Of a DNA stretch of 42,359 bases, positions 32,523 to 42,194 are shown in pieces. Numbering within the stretch: position 1 is the stretch's first letter; each line of letters opens with the position of its first letter. Below the pieces are notes generated by a model. The model made no database searches. It was not told the DNA's origin and saw nothing but the letters and a program-made list of their open reading frames with translations. Made by a program: the position numbers and the translations under genes. The DNA comes from Bacteroidales bacterium (lineage in GTDB: Bacteria; Bacteroidota; Bacteroidia; Bacteroidales; WCHB1-69). The stretch lies in the NCBI GenBank assembly GCA_017525245.1, contig JAFXTE010000024.1, positions 1-42,359 of the forward strand, given 5' to 3'.

Positions 32523-33842
32523 TTAAGCATTATACCCGATGGGGAAATAGTCGATGTGGTGTTTGGTGACCTCTTCAGCGTTGTAGATGTTGCGGCCGTC
32601 GAAGATGACGGGGTGGCGCATCAGAGCGCTGACCTGGTCGAAGTCGAGCACGCGGAACTCCGCCCACTCGGTGACGAGGAACAGCGCATCGGCATCGCGG
32701 AAGGTCTCTTCAACGTTGGTGCAGTAGGTGATGGCATCGCCGATGCGGCGTTGGCACTCTTCCATCGCCACAGGGTCGTAAGCCTTCACGTGGCATCCGG
32801 CTGCCTGCAACTTTTCAATCAGCACCAGTGAAGGCGCCTCTCGCATATCGTCGGTGTTGGGCTTGAAGGCCAGTCCTAACATAGCGACCGTCTTTCCCTT
32901 GATATCCCCCTTGAAATAGTTGTCAAACTTCTTGAAAAGCAGTGATTTCTGTCGTTCGTTGATATCCTCTACAGCCCGCAGGATGTCCAACGAGCAGCCA
33001 TTTTCTAAGCCCGTATGGATGAGGGCCTTGACATCTTTCGGGAAGCAGGAACCGCCGTAGCCGATGCCGGCGTACAGGAACTTGCCGCCGATACGGCTGT
33101 CGGCACCGATGCCCTTGCGCACCATGTTCACGTTGGCGCCCACAGCCTCGCACAAGTTGGCGATGTCGTTCATGAAGCTGATGCGGGTGGCCAGCATGGC
33201 GTTGGCCGTGTATTTGATCATCTCCGCCGAGCTGATGTCGGTGAAGATGATGGGATGCCCGTTCAAAACGAACGGTTTGTAGATTTTCTCCATAATAGCG
33301 CGGGCGCGTTCCGACTCCACGCCCACCACGATGCGGTCGGGTTTCATGAAGTCGCTGATGGCGTCGCCCTCTTTCAGGAATTCGGGGTTGGAAGCGATGT
33401 CGAATTCGACGTTCACGCCGCGCTTGTCCAGCTCCTCCTGCACGGCCGCCTTCACCTTTTGGGCGGTGCCCACCGGCACAGTGCTCTTGGTGGCGAAGAC
33501 GATGTGCTTGTTGATGTGCCGTCCGACGGTATGGGCGACTTCGAGCACGTAGCTGAGATCTGCGCTGCCGTCTTCATCGGGCGGGGTGCCCACAGCCGAA
33601 AAAATGACATCCACATCGTTGATGACCTCGGGTAGGGAAGTGGTGAAACTCAACCGTCCCTTCTGGATGTTGGCTTTCAACATCGCCTCAAGGCCGGGTT
33701 CGAAAATCGGGCATTCGCCTCTCTTGAGCGTCTCAATCTTTTTTTCGTTCACATCCACGCAGATAATCTGAAATCCGACTTCAGCGAGACAGGTGCCTGT
33801 TACAAGGCCAACATATCCGGAACCGACAATGGCAATTTTCAT
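32523..33842 (-). CDS. ugd: UDP-glucose 6-dehydrogenase
   Basis: A 439-residue NAD-dependent enzyme that oxidises UDP-glucose to UDP-glucuronate in two steps. MKIAIVGSGYVGLVTGTCLAEVG is the Rossmann start, FATKSTVPVGTA and ASNPEFLKEGDAI are conserved, Lys210 in EMIKYTANAMLATRISFMND is catalytic, and Cys266 in GYGGSCFPKD is the nucleophile, with Asp270 close by. The C-terminal domain has LGLAFKPNTDDMREAPS. It is the first gene of a leftward operon with uxs and has a promoter box about 50 bases upstream. Its GC content is higher than that of the defence genes, consistent with core metabolism. Confidence 0.95.
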   Translation of the reverse strand: MKIAIVGSGYVGLVTGTCLAEVGFQIICVDVNEKKIETLKRGECPIFEPGLEAMLKANIQKGRLSFTTSLPEVINDVDVIFSAVGTPPDEDGSADLSYVLEVAHTVGRHINKHIVFATKSTVPVGTAQKVKAAVQEELDKRGVNVEFDIASNPEFLKEGDAISDFMKPDRIVVGVESERARAIMEKIYKPFVLNGHPIIFTDISSAEMIKYTANAMLATRISFMNDIANLCEAVGANVNMVRKGIGADSRIGGKFLYAGIGYGGSCFPKDVKALIHTGLENGCSLDILRAVEDINERQKSLLFKKFDNYFKGDIKGKTVAMLGLAFKPNTDDMREAPSLVLIEKLQAAGCHVKAYDPVAMEECQRRIGDAITYCTNVEETFRDADALFLVTEWAEFRVLDFDQVSALMRHPVIFDGRNIYNAEEVTKHHIDYFPIGYNA

Positions 33843-33894
33843 ATTAGAAGAATCTTCTTGATTTTTACTGAGAATTGTGTAAAAAATTAGCGTG

Positions 33895-33902
33895 CAAAAG
33901 TA
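33895..33902 (-). promoter_or_regulatory. Bacteroidota -7 promoter box for ugd-uxs
   Basis: The minus strand reads TACTTTTG, 52 bases upstream of ugd. It is divergent from the mutA promoter about 80 bases away. Confidence 0.6.
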
Positions 33903-33981
33903 CGAAATTTTTGTAATTTTTTTAATGATAATGATGGATTAATTGGCAAATATTTTTTTTCATAAATTCAAAAAAAATCAG

Positions 33982-33989
33982 TAATTTTG
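33982..33989 (+). promoter_or_regulatory. Bacteroidota -7 promoter box for mutA
   Basis: TAATTTTG matches TAnnTTTG, 63 bases upstream of mutA. An AT-rich tract lies just upstream. Confidence 0.6.
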
Positions 33990-34052
33990 CCGCCGCATAA
34001 TATTATGCATTATTGTTTATTAAAATATTAATCGACAAAAATATAACAAAAC

Positions 34053-35897
34053 ATGGCGTCCGAAAAATTATTCAACGAATTTGCACCCATTCCGACCGAG
34101 AAATGGGAAGAGATCATCAACAAAGACTTAAAAGGAGCTGATTACGAGAAAAAGCTCGTATGGCGTACCAATGAGGGATTCAAAGTCCGCCCCTACTACC
34201 GTGCGGAAAACTTGGATGATCTCAACTACCTGGATGTGATGCCCGCCGAATTTCCTTATACCCGTGGCACGAAGGCCGACTCCAACGATTGGGAGATTGT
34301 GCAGAATGTAACGGAGACCGAACCCGCGAAAGCCAATGAAGTGGCGTTGGCTTCTATCAAGGGCGGAGCAACGATGATTTCTTTCACCATGCAAGGGGTG
34401 AAAACCGCACAAGACCTCGCCACCCTGCTCGCTGGTCTCGACCTGACGAAGGTGGGCGTGCAGTTTACCCGTCCCCAAGGTCGTGCCGTTCAACTCACGA
34501 AGGATTTCATCGCCTACCTCGAGGCGAACCATATCGACAAGGCAGCCGTGAAGGGCGGCATCGCCTACGACGGCATCTCCTGCTGCCTGCGTCACGGCAA
34601 GTTCCCCACCTCCGAGAAGGCTGCGATGGACACCGCCATCGAACTGGTGAACCTGACCGCCGATATGCCCAACTTCAAGGTGGTGAACGTGCGCGGCATC
34701 CAGATGCACAACGGCGGCGCTACCATCGTTCAGGAACTCGGCTACACCCTCGGCATCGCCAACGAATATCTGGCCTACGCCACTTCCAACGGTCTGACCG
34801 TGGAACAGATGGCCAAGAAGATGGAGGTCACCCTCTCCATCGCTTCCAACTACTTCATGGAGATCGCCAAGCTGCGTGCCTTCCGTCTGCTGTGGGCCAC
34901 CATGGTGAGCCAGTACCAGCCGAAGTGCGACTGCGCCTGCAAGGTGCGCATCAACTCGGTGGCCTCCTCGTGGAACAAAACCCTCTACGACCCCTACGTC
35001 AACATGCTGCGTACCACTACCGAAGGTATGGCCGCCTCGCTCGGCGGTGCCGACACTATCGCCCTGCAGCCCTTCGACGTGGCCTTCAAGCACGACGATG
35101 ACTTCTCGCGCCGTATCAGCCGCAACGTGCAGATCATCCTCAAAGAGGAGTCCTATTTCAACAAGGTAGTGGATCCCGCCGCCGGTTCCTACTACATCGA
35201 GAACCTTACCGACTCGCTGGCCGAGCATGCTTGGAAACAGTTCCAAGAGGTGGAAGCACAGGGAGGTATCATCAAGCTCATCCTTTCGGGCGAAGTGAAG
35301 AAAGCCATCGAAGAGAGTTGCAACAAACGCAACATGGACATCGCCACCCGCAAATACATCCTTCTTGGTACCAACCAGTACCCGAACATCAACGAGACGA
35401 TGCTCGACAAGGTGGAAGAGCAACCGGAAGAGAAGGTGGAAGGGTTGCAGCCCTACCGCGGAGCCATGGCTTTTGAACAGCTGCGTTTGGCGACCGAGCG
35501 TCACGCCAAGCAAAGTGGTCGTCCGAAGGTGTTCCTGTTGAAGATCGGTAACCTGGCCATGCGTCAGGCACGTGCCGGCTTCACCTCCAACTTCTTCGGT
35601 TGCGCTGGTTACGAAATTATCGAAAATGCTGGTTTTGCCACCGTAGAGGAGGGTATTGAGGCCGCCAAGGCCGTCAAGGCCGACATCGTGGTAGTATGCA
35701 GCTCCGACGAAGAGTACGCTACCTTCGGCGTCGAAGCCGCCAAGGCCGCTAAAGCTGCCGGCTTCATCTTCATCGTGGCCGGTAACCCCACCGAGAGTAT
35801 CGACGCTCTCAAGGAGGCCGGCGCCGACGACTTTATCCACGTGCGTACCAACGTGCTCGAATGTTTGAAGAAATACAACGACATCCTCTGCCGCTAA
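34053..35897 (+). CDS. mutA: Methylmalonyl-CoA mutase small (beta) subunit
   Basis: A 614-residue protein of the usual length for the small subunit of B12-dependent methylmalonyl-CoA mutase, which interconverts methylmalonyl-CoA and succinyl-CoA on the propionate pathway. The N-terminus (LFNEFAPIPTEKWEEIINKDLKGADYEKKLVWRTNEGFKVRPYYR) is the typical MutA/MutB opening. A TIM barrel follows (to about residue 440), and the C-terminal Rossmann region (about 495-614) has LKIGNLAMRQARAGFTSNFFGCAGYEIIENAGF where the catalytic subunit would have the cobalamin-binding DxHxxG; that motif is absent, as expected of MutA. Codon use is GC-rich. The gene for the large subunit, normally next to it, is not in this window. 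Confidence 0.92.
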   Translation: MASEKLFNEFAPIPTEKWEEIINKDLKGADYEKKLVWRTNEGFKVRPYYRAENLDDLNYLDVMPAEFPYTRGTKADSNDWEIVQNVTETEPAKANEVALASIKGGATMISFTMQGVKTAQDLATLLAGLDLTKVGVQFTRPQGRAVQLTKDFIAYLEANHIDKAAVKGGIAYDGISCCLRHGKFPTSEKAAMDTAIELVNLTADMPNFKVVNVRGIQMHNGGATIVQELGYTLGIANEYLAYATSNGLTVEQMAKKMEVTLSIASNYFMEIAKLRAFRLLWATMVSQYQPKCDCACKVRINSVASSWNKTLYDPYVNMLRTTTEGMAASLGGADTIALQPFDVAFKHDDDFSRRISRNVQIILKEESYFNKVVDPAAGSYYIENLTDSLAEHAWKQFQEVEAQGGIIKLILSGEVKKAIEESCNKRNMDIATRKYILLGTNQYPNINETMLDKVEEQPEEKVEGLQPYRGAMAFEQLRLATERHAKQSGRPKVFLLKIGNLAMRQARAGFTSNFFGCAGYEIIENAGFATVEEGIEAAKAVKADIVVVCSSDEEYATFGVEAAKAAKAAGFIFIVAGNPTESIDALKEAGADDFIHVRTNVLECLKKYNDILCR

Positions 35898-35924
35898 CTC
35901 CCCGATTCTAACCTGCCTTCTACA

Positions 35925-37997
35925 ATGAAAAAACTGACCTCTATCATCGTCATTCTTCTTTTGGTAATGACCGCCTTCTCACAAAACACCTACATATCGG
36001 AAAAAACCATCCAGAACACCTGTAGCGAGATTCTGAAGGAGACCAAAATCTCTTCGCAAATGGTGAACCGTGGCATCACACAGACCGCCAGCCTCTGGAC
36101 CGAAGCCGATGGCACTGAAGAAGAGTTTATGCAGTTTTGTTTAACTCATTTCTGCAAAACTCCTTCCGAAAAAGAGTTGCTGTTCAATCGTTTGTGCGAT
36201 AACTTCGAGACCATCATGGGACACAACCATGCTATGGTGGTGAACTTGTGTCTGCCTATCCATGTCACGGGCTACAAGCAATTGCCTATCGACGAGATGT
36301 TTGCGTCGTATGATGTTACCTCGCACTTCACCTCCGACATGTTCGACACCAAGATTGCCTTTGTGGTCACGATGAACTTCCCGCACTACACGCTGAAAGA
36401 GAAGGTCGAGCATGCCGACAAGTGGAGTAATCTCGAATGGGGCTATGCCCGCTTGGGCGACTGGTTCACCTCGCGGGTGCCCGCCGACAAGTTGCAGGCT
36501 ATCAGTGCCGCCACCACCGCCGCCGACAGTTACATCTCCAACTACAACATCTGCATGGGAGCGGTAAAAGCCAACGACGGAAGAATGTTCTGGCCTAAGA
36601 ATCTGAAACTTATCTCCCACTGGGGACTGCGCGACGAACTCAAGGCCGCCTACGCCGACAAGCGTGATGGCTTCGCCAAGCAGAAGGTCATCTATGCCAT
36701 TATGAAGCATATCATTGCGCAGACCATCCCAAGAGACGTCATCAACAAGGACCAATATTTCTGGTATCCGGTGGCCGGCAGAACCTATCAGGGCACCATA
36801 CAGTTTGAACTGCCCCGCGAGAAGGATGTGCGCTACCAGTATCTGCTGGACAACTTCCACGCGATACAGGCTGCCGATGCCTACTACAGCGACAGTTCCA
36901 CCTATCTCGACCGCCGCTTCAACGAAGAACTCGAGTTCTCGCAGCAGGACATTGAAAAACTCTTCTCGGCTTTCCTTTCTGCTCCCGAGGTAAAAACCGT
37001 GGCTGCATTGATTTCCAAAAAATTAGGAAGAAAACTACAGCCGTGGGACATCTGGTACAACGGGTTTAAGAACCGCTCTGATGTGGAAGAGAGTTCACTG
37101 GATCGGATTACCCGCTCGAAATATCCCACCAAGGAGGCTTTTGCCGCCGACCTGCCTAACATTCTGCAAACCTTAGGGTTTACGAAAGAGAAGGCCGATT
37201 TCATCTGCGCCCACGTCACGGTGGATGCGTCAGTGGGAGCTGGTCACGCCTGGGAGTCGTTGATGCGTAGCGACAACGCCCGTCTGCGTACCCGCATTGG
37301 CGAGAATGGTATGGACTACAAGGGCTTTAACATCGGCATCCATGAGTTTGGTCACAATGTGGAGCAGACCTTTTCACTGCACAATGTGCCCAACTACTTC
37401 CTTGCCGGCGTGCCCAACACCGCCTTCACTGAAGCCCTCGCCTTCACCTTCCAGCAACGCGACCTCGAACTGTTGGGCGCCAACACGTCCGACAACATCG
37501 GCGAGTATTACGAACTGCTCGATAATTTTTGGAGTTGCTACGAAATCATGGGCGTTTCGCTGCTCGACATTCAGGTGTGGAAATGGATGTACGCCCATCC
37601 CGATGCCACCGCCGCCGAACTGAAGGAAGCGGTCATCAGCATGGCAAAAGAGATCTGGAACAAGTACTATGCGCCGGTCTTCAAAATCAAAGACCAGACC
37701 ATTTTGGCCGTCTATTCCCACATGATTGACGCTCCTCTTTACCTTTGCGCCTATCCGTTAGGATACCTCATCAGTTTCCAATTGCAGAACTATTTCAAAG
37801 GCAAGAACTTGGGTGTGGAGGTGGAGCGTATCTTCTCGCAGGGCAGACTCATTCCGCAGTACTGGTTGCAGAAGGCTGTCGGCAGCAAACTTACCGCTAC
37901 GCCTTTTGTCAAGGCCGCCGCACGGGCTGCCGTCCTCATCGAAAATTATGAAAAACAGCAGGCTGAAGCAGAAAAAGCCGCTAAAAAATCCAAATAA
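35925..37997 (+). CDS. Secreted HEXXH metallopeptidase (gluzincin-like)
   Basis: A 690-residue exported protein. The signal peptide is MKKLTSIIVILLLVMTAFSQ, with cleavage near the S-Q. A zinc-peptidase motif HEFGH (473-477) is followed by Glu503 in NTAFTEALAFTFQQ, the spacing and EAxAF pattern of gluzincins such as the M3 group. Upstream, HVTVDASVGAGHAWESLMR and YKGFNIGIHEFGHNVEQ support a peptidase fold. I do not know a named family for the whole protein, and the substrate is unknown. The tail is rich in Lys, Ala and Glu. It starts 27 bases after mutA and ends 6 bases before gldF, so it may be co-expressed with both. Confidence 0.75.
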   Translation: MKKLTSIIVILLLVMTAFSQNTYISEKTIQNTCSEILKETKISSQMVNRGITQTASLWTEADGTEEEFMQFCLTHFCKTPSEKELLFNRLCDNFETIMGHNHAMVVNLCLPIHVTGYKQLPIDEMFASYDVTSHFTSDMFDTKIAFVVTMNFPHYTLKEKVEHADKWSNLEWGYARLGDWFTSRVPADKLQAISAATTAADSYISNYNICMGAVKANDGRMFWPKNLKLISHWGLRDELKAAYADKRDGFAKQKVIYAIMKHIIAQTIPRDVINKDQYFWYPVAGRTYQGTIQFELPREKDVRYQYLLDNFHAIQAADAYYSDSSTYLDRRFNEELEFSQQDIEKLFSAFLSAPEVKTVAALISKKLGRKLQPWDIWYNGFKNRSDVEESSLDRITRSKYPTKEAFAADLPNILQTLGFTKEKADFICAHVTVDASVGAGHAWESLMRSDNARLRTRIGENGMDYKGFNIGIHEFGHNVEQTFSLHNVPNYFLAGVPNTAFTEALAFTFQQRDLELLGANTSDNIGEYYELLDNFWSCYEIMGVSLLDIQVWKWMYAHPDATAAELKEAVISMAKEIWNKYYAPVFKIKDQTILAVYSHMIDAPLYLCAYPLGYLISFQLQNYFKGKNLGVEVERIFSQGRLIPQYWLQKAVGSKLTATPFVKAAARAAVLIENYEKQQAEAEKAAKKSK

Positions 37998-38003
37998 TAG
38001 AAA

Positions 38004-38729
38004 ATGTTCGCACTTTTTTCAAAAGAGATTAAATCCTTTTTCACCTCCATCTTGGGCTACATCATTGTCGGGGTGTTCTTTGTGCTGACGGGCCTTTTCG
38101 TATGGGTGTTCAGAGGGAATGTCATCGAAACCGGACGTTCCACCCTCCAGGGATTTTTTGACATCGCCCCGATGCTCTTCCTGATTCTGATTCCCGCCAT
38201 CACGATGCGAATGTTCGCCGAAGAGCGCAAGTCGGGCACCATCGAGCTGCTGTTCACACAGCCCATCTCCGATGGCAAACTCATCGCGGCCAAGTTCCTC
38301 GCCTGCGAGGTGCTGCTGCTGATTGCCCTGCTGCCTACCCTCATCTACTTCTGGTCGGTGTGGCATCTGGGAGCCGCTGACGGCAAAATCGATGTGGGCG
38401 CCACCTGGTGCTCCTACCTCGGACTGTTCCTGCTCGGCACGATCTTCGTCTCCATCGGACTTTTCGCCTCCAGCATCACCAAAAACCAAATCGTGGCCTT
38501 CTTGTTGGCAGCCCTGTTCTGCTTTCTCATGCACTACGGCTTCAACTTCATTTACGACCTCGACTTCCTGGGCTCGGCAGGCTATGTGGTGAAAAAAATC
38601 GGCATCGAACATCACTACTCCTATATCAGTATGGGTGTCATCGACAGCCGCGACATTATCTATTATATTACGGTATCTTTCCTGTTTCTGTTAGGCACCC
38701 GCATTTCTCTGCTGAGCAGAAAGTGGTAA
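38004..38729 (+). CDS. gldF: ABC transporter permease, GldF-like
   Basis: A 241-residue ABC-2 type permease with about six membrane helices (for example ILGYIIVGVFFVLTGLFVWVF near the start and IIYYITVSFLFLLGTRISLLS at the end). FFDIAPMLFLILIPAITMRMFAEERKSGTIELLFTQPISDGKLIAAKFLA is the conserved GldF region, with the EERKxGTxExLLT motif. In gliding Bacteroidota, GldA (ATPase), GldF and GldG form an ABC transporter; many non-gliding members keep homologues. The ATPase partner is not in this window. It starts 6 bases after the metallopeptidase gene and gldG follows after 18 bases. Confidence 0.9.
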   Translation: MFALFSKEIKSFFTSILGYIIVGVFFVLTGLFVWVFRGNVIETGRSTLQGFFDIAPMLFLILIPAITMRMFAEERKSGTIELLFTQPISDGKLIAAKFLACEVLLLIALLPTLIYFWSVWHLGAADGKIDVGATWCSYLGLFLLGTIFVSIGLFASSITKNQIVAFLLAALFCFLMHYGFNFIYDLDFLGSAGYVVKKIGIEHHYSYISMGVIDSRDIIYYITVSFLFLLGTRISLLSRKW

Positions 38730-38747
38730 TTTTCAATTGTTTTTGAG

Positions 38748-40583
38748 ATGAAAAAAAGAACCCAATTCAAACGCGCCTCCATCATCGCCCTCTGCGCCAC
38801 CCTGATCGCCGTCATCGTCATCAATGTGGTGTCAGCATACATCAGCGGCAAGGCCGACCTGACCGAATACAAACGCTTCACCCTGTCGCAATCCACCATC
38901 GACCTGCTCAAGTCCACCGATGATGATGTGTATGTCAAGTTCTACCTGCACGGCGACAACGTGCCGGAAGAGTATGTGCCGCTTATTGAGCGTGCGAAGG
39001 AGATGTTGGCAGAGTTCAAAGATGTTTCTTCCAATGTCCACTACGAGTTCATCGACCCGCTGGCGGGCAAGAAACCCGAAGAGATGCAGGCCATCTTGGG
39101 ACAGTTTTTGGATAAAGGATTGTATCCCACCCCCGTCAATAGCAAATACAACGCCGGACAGCAGGTTACGATGCAATACATCATTCCGGGAGCTACCATT
39201 TCTTATAAAAATAGAGAACACTCGGTGCTCTTGGTAGAGAATGATATGCGGGGTTATTATCCTACCATCGACTATTCGTATATGCGAATGGAGTACAACT
39301 TCGCACGAACCCTCAAGGCACTTATCCAGCCTAAGAAATCGCACGTGGCTGTCATTCAGGGACATGGCGAGCTCGCCACCCCCAACGTGATGTGGACCAT
39401 CGGACAGCTCGGCGAAGGGATGGAAGATTTCTACTCGGTAGATATCGCTACCATCGCTGGACGTATCAACAGTCTGCGCAACACCACCTATGCCGACAAC
39501 GACTCCACCCAGATCAAATACCTCGGCAACAAGTACGACCTCCTTATCGTGCCCCAGCCTACCCAGTGGGTGAGCGACACCGACCGCTATATCATCGACC
39601 AGCATATCATGCACGGCGGGCGTGTGCTGTGGCTTATCGATGCCACCAACGCCTCCATGGACAGCGTGGAGAACGTGCAGGCGATGTATGCCATCCAAAA
39701 CCCTGGCTACCAGTCGCTGCAAAAACTGTTCTTCAACTACGGCGTGCGCATCAACCCCGATATGTTGATGGATATGGAGAGTTTCCAGATGGTGAATGTG
39801 CATGGGAAAAACCAGTCATTCCCCTATCTTCTGAATCTGACTAATTTCAATGAACATCCTATCACACAGCATATTGAAAGCGTGCGTGCCAACTTTGCCA
39901 GCTCTATTGACTCGGTGAATAGTGGCGATGGTCTGAAGAAAACCGTGCTGGCCACCACTTCGAAGAAAACCAAAATCAAGACCGCCCCGGGATTTGTGGC
40001 TCTCAAAGAGGGTCGCGACCGTCCCAATGTGGCCGAATACAACCATAAGAACGTACCGGTAGCCATGCTGGTGGAAGGCAAGTTCAGATCCGCCTTCGCG
40101 GGCCGCCTGCCCATCGCCTTGACTACCGACCATCAGTTTGACCACAAGGACTATAGTCCTGACACCAAGCAGATTTTCATCTCCGATGGCGACATGATTC
40201 GCAACTTTGTGGATTCGGCTGCATGGTTCCCCGCCGTGATGATGTACCAGAACCCCAACGTGCAACGGCAGTTCAAGATGCACGAGTGGCTGCTGGTGCA
40301 GAAGGCCATCTTCCCCACCGGCTACGACCAGAATACCGGCAAGATGTACGACAACACCGAGTTCCTCGTCAACTGTGTGGACTACCTGTGCGATAATAGC
40401 GACATGATAGAACTTCGTTCTAAGATATTACAAATCGGACAGTTAGACAAATCGAAGACAGGTGTGGAAAAGGTGAAACTGCGTTACCAGTTGCTCAACC
40501 TTGGATTGCCGCTGTTGCTGCTGGTACTGACGGGAGCGATCGCCATTGTGGTGCGCCGCCTCCGTTACTCGCGTGCACGATAG
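38748..40583 (+). CDS. gldG: GldG-family ABC transporter auxiliary protein
   Basis: A 611-residue protein of the GldG / ABC_transp_aux family. An N-terminal membrane helix (IIALCATLIAVIVINVVSAYIS) is followed by a large extracytoplasmic part (FTLSQSTIDLLKSTDDDVYVKFYLHGDNVPEEYVPLIERAKEMLAEF, then VHYEFIDPLAG and HVAVIQGHGELATPN). A C-terminal helix (LGLPLLLLVLTGAIAIVVRRLRYSR) completes the typical topology. It works with GldF as a transporter of unknown cargo. The gene lies 18 bases after gldF, and a DUF4340 gene follows after 39 bases. Confidence 0.9.
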   Translation: MKKRTQFKRASIIALCATLIAVIVINVVSAYISGKADLTEYKRFTLSQSTIDLLKSTDDDVYVKFYLHGDNVPEEYVPLIERAKEMLAEFKDVSSNVHYEFIDPLAGKKPEEMQAILGQFLDKGLYPTPVNSKYNAGQQVTMQYIIPGATISYKNREHSVLLVENDMRGYYPTIDYSYMRMEYNFARTLKALIQPKKSHVAVIQGHGELATPNVMWTIGQLGEGMEDFYSVDIATIAGRINSLRNTTYADNDSTQIKYLGNKYDLLIVPQPTQWVSDTDRYIIDQHIMHGGRVLWLIDATNASMDSVENVQAMYAIQNPGYQSLQKLFFNYGVRINPDMLMDMESFQMVNVHGKNQSFPYLLNLTNFNEHPITQHIESVRANFASSIDSVNSGDGLKKTVLATTSKKTKIKTAPGFVALKEGRDRPNVAEYNHKNVPVAMLVEGKFRSAFAGRLPIALTTDHQFDHKDYSPDTKQIFISDGDMIRNFVDSAAWFPAVMMYQNPNVQRQFKMHEWLLVQKAIFPTGYDQNTGKMYDNTEFLVNCVDYLCDNSDMIELRSKILQIGQLDKSKTGVEKVKLRYQLLNLGLPLLLLVLTGAIAIVVRRLRYSRAR

Positions 40584-40622
40584 GGGAGAGATTTTGTATT
40601 TTTTGATGGATAGAAATTTATA

Positions 40623-41711
40623 ATGATGAAAAAGAAGACACTTATCATATTGATTGCCAGCATTGTTGCGGTTGTCGCACTTTTGGCGTTCGTTATCTAC
40701 GAAAATCTTTCTTTAGGGAAGAGTGGAAAGGTGGAATATTCGGAAAAGATGTTTGCCAGCGATGACTCCTCCACGGTGAAGAGGATTTTCATTGCCGACA
40801 TGGCGGGAAATACCGTTTTGTTGCAGCGCGGCGAGAAGGGATGGCAGCTGGAGGACAGCACCCCTGCCACTCCCGAGATGGTGAACTCGTTGCTGGCCAC
40901 GCTGATGAACCTCCGCGTGGATCGTCCCGTGCCGGCCAAGCAGGTGCAGAACATGAACCGCGTGATGGCCGCCAGCGCTATCAAGGTGGAGGTGTATGAG
41001 GATGCCCCCGCCTTCACACTGTTCGGACATCCTTTCTTTGTGAAAGAACAGAAGGTGAAAACCATCTATATCGGTCCGGCCACGCAGGAGAATACGGGCA
41101 ACTACGCCATGCTGGAAGGTATGGAGGAAAAGCCTTGCATCATCTATCTGCCTGGGTTCCGCGGCATCGTATCGCCCCGCTTCTCCGCGTTGAAGCAGGA
41201 CTGGGTGAGCCACCAGCTGCTCTCCACCAAGCCCACCCGTATCCAGACCCTCGAAGTGTTCGACTGCCGCAACAACGATCAGTCGTTCACCATCCAAAAG
41301 GTAGATGACCGCCATTACGACCTTTACAACCATGACGGTGCGAAGGTCGCGCAGTACGACACCGCCCGTGTCTTCAACCTGCTGGCGGAGTTCCGCGACA
41401 AAAAATACCAGTCCATCGCCATCGGTCTCGACCGCGACCAGATGCAGAACATTCTGCAAAACAACCTCTTCAAGGTCATCACGCTGACCGACACGCAGGG
41501 CCAAACCATCAAGCTGAACTGCTATTTCATGGACGACGAGTACGACTACTACGACAACGAGACGGGCGACAAGCTCACCGACATTGAGCACCTATACAAC
41601 CAGGATCGCTTCTATGCCACGCTCAACGACGACAAGGAGAAACTGTACATTTTACAGTACTTTGTGTTTGGCAGGATGGTGCAGACCGAGTTGTCGCACC
41701 TGGCACGGTAG
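40623..41711 (+). CDS. DUF4340 domain protein
   Basis: A 362-residue protein with an N-terminal membrane anchor (TLIILIASIVAVVALLAFVIYENLSLG) and a long extracytoplasmic part made mostly of beta strands. RIFIADMAGNTVLLQRGEKGWQLEDSTPATPEMVNSLLATLMNLRVDRPV is the DUF4340 hallmark (short strand, QxGxxGWxL, then a helix of about 15 residues). A repeat of the same fold appears in the second half (QSFTIQKVDDRHYDLYNHDGAKVAQYDTARVFNLLAEFRDKKYQSIA). DUF4340 genes often follow GldG-type genes, which supports a shared role at the cell envelope. The start could equally be the adjacent ATG at 40626. Confidence 0.85.
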   Translation: MMKKKTLIILIASIVAVVALLAFVIYENLSLGKSGKVEYSEKMFASDDSSTVKRIFIADMAGNTVLLQRGEKGWQLEDSTPATPEMVNSLLATLMNLRVDRPVPAKQVQNMNRVMAASAIKVEVYEDAPAFTLFGHPFFVKEQKVKTIYIGPATQENTGNYAMLEGMEEKPCIIYLPGFRGIVSPRFSALKQDWVSHQLLSTKPTRIQTLEVFDCRNNDQSFTIQKVDDRHYDLYNHDGAKVAQYDTARVFNLLAEFRDKKYQSIAIGLDRDQMQNILQNNLFKVITLTDTQGQTIKLNCYFMDDEYDYYDNETGDKLTDIEHLYNQDRFYATLNDDKEKLYILQYFVFGRMVQTELSHLAR

Positions 41712-42052
41712 CGGTGAGCCCGGATGTAGACTGTCAGAAAACAATTGGGTTCATATATATTCATCACTAACATGTACGTTAGAGATATGGTATAGTGTAT
41801 CGAAGTACTGAATGTCGGATATGTTGACGTTATCATCAGAGTATTGGTAGCTCACGGAATATATTCTGTCAGAGGTGATTTGAACTACAGCCATGTCATC
41901 TTCACGTGGCTGTTCTACAACATGTTGAGGTATGAGCAGATCAGGAGATTGGGTATGAATTGATATTTATAACACATTGATCATCAATACATTGTCAACC
42001 AATTTAAAGCAAAAATTTTATACTAAACATTTGGAAATCAAAAAATAACATG
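41712..42052. other. Intergenic region without a supported gene
   Basis: About 340 bases after the DUF4340 gene. An open stretch at 41796-41963 reads without stops for 55 codons but has no good start and no likeness I can name, so it is not called. No RNA gene or terminator hairpin is evident. The 3' part is AT-rich and leads into the promoter at 42053. Confidence 0.5.
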
Positions 42053-42060
42053 TAAATTTG
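42053..42060 (+). promoter_or_regulatory. Bacteroidota -7 promoter box for the truncated secreted gene
   Basis: TAAATTTG matches TAnnTTTG. It lies 134 bases upstream of the first candidate ATG at 42195. Confidence 0.5.
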
Positions 42061-42194
42061 CAACGTCATACAGTCAGATTTTGTTGAAAGGACTTCGCAG
42101 GGCCTGGAGGTATGGCGAAAGAAGAGTAAAAATAGAAGTCCCCTTGATATAGGACATACAACCACATCCCAATGTCTTCAAAAGTACAATTTGC

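Noticed and set aside
34128-35840. A 570-codon open frame on the minus strand opposite mutA
   Set aside because: It mirrors the GC-rich codons of mutA, has no recognisable domain, and mutA itself is a clear full-length family member.
41796-41963. 55-codon open stretch after the DUF4340 gene
   Set aside because: It lacks a plausible start codon near its 5' end and shows no family resemblance; it might be a gene relic, but that cannot be supported.
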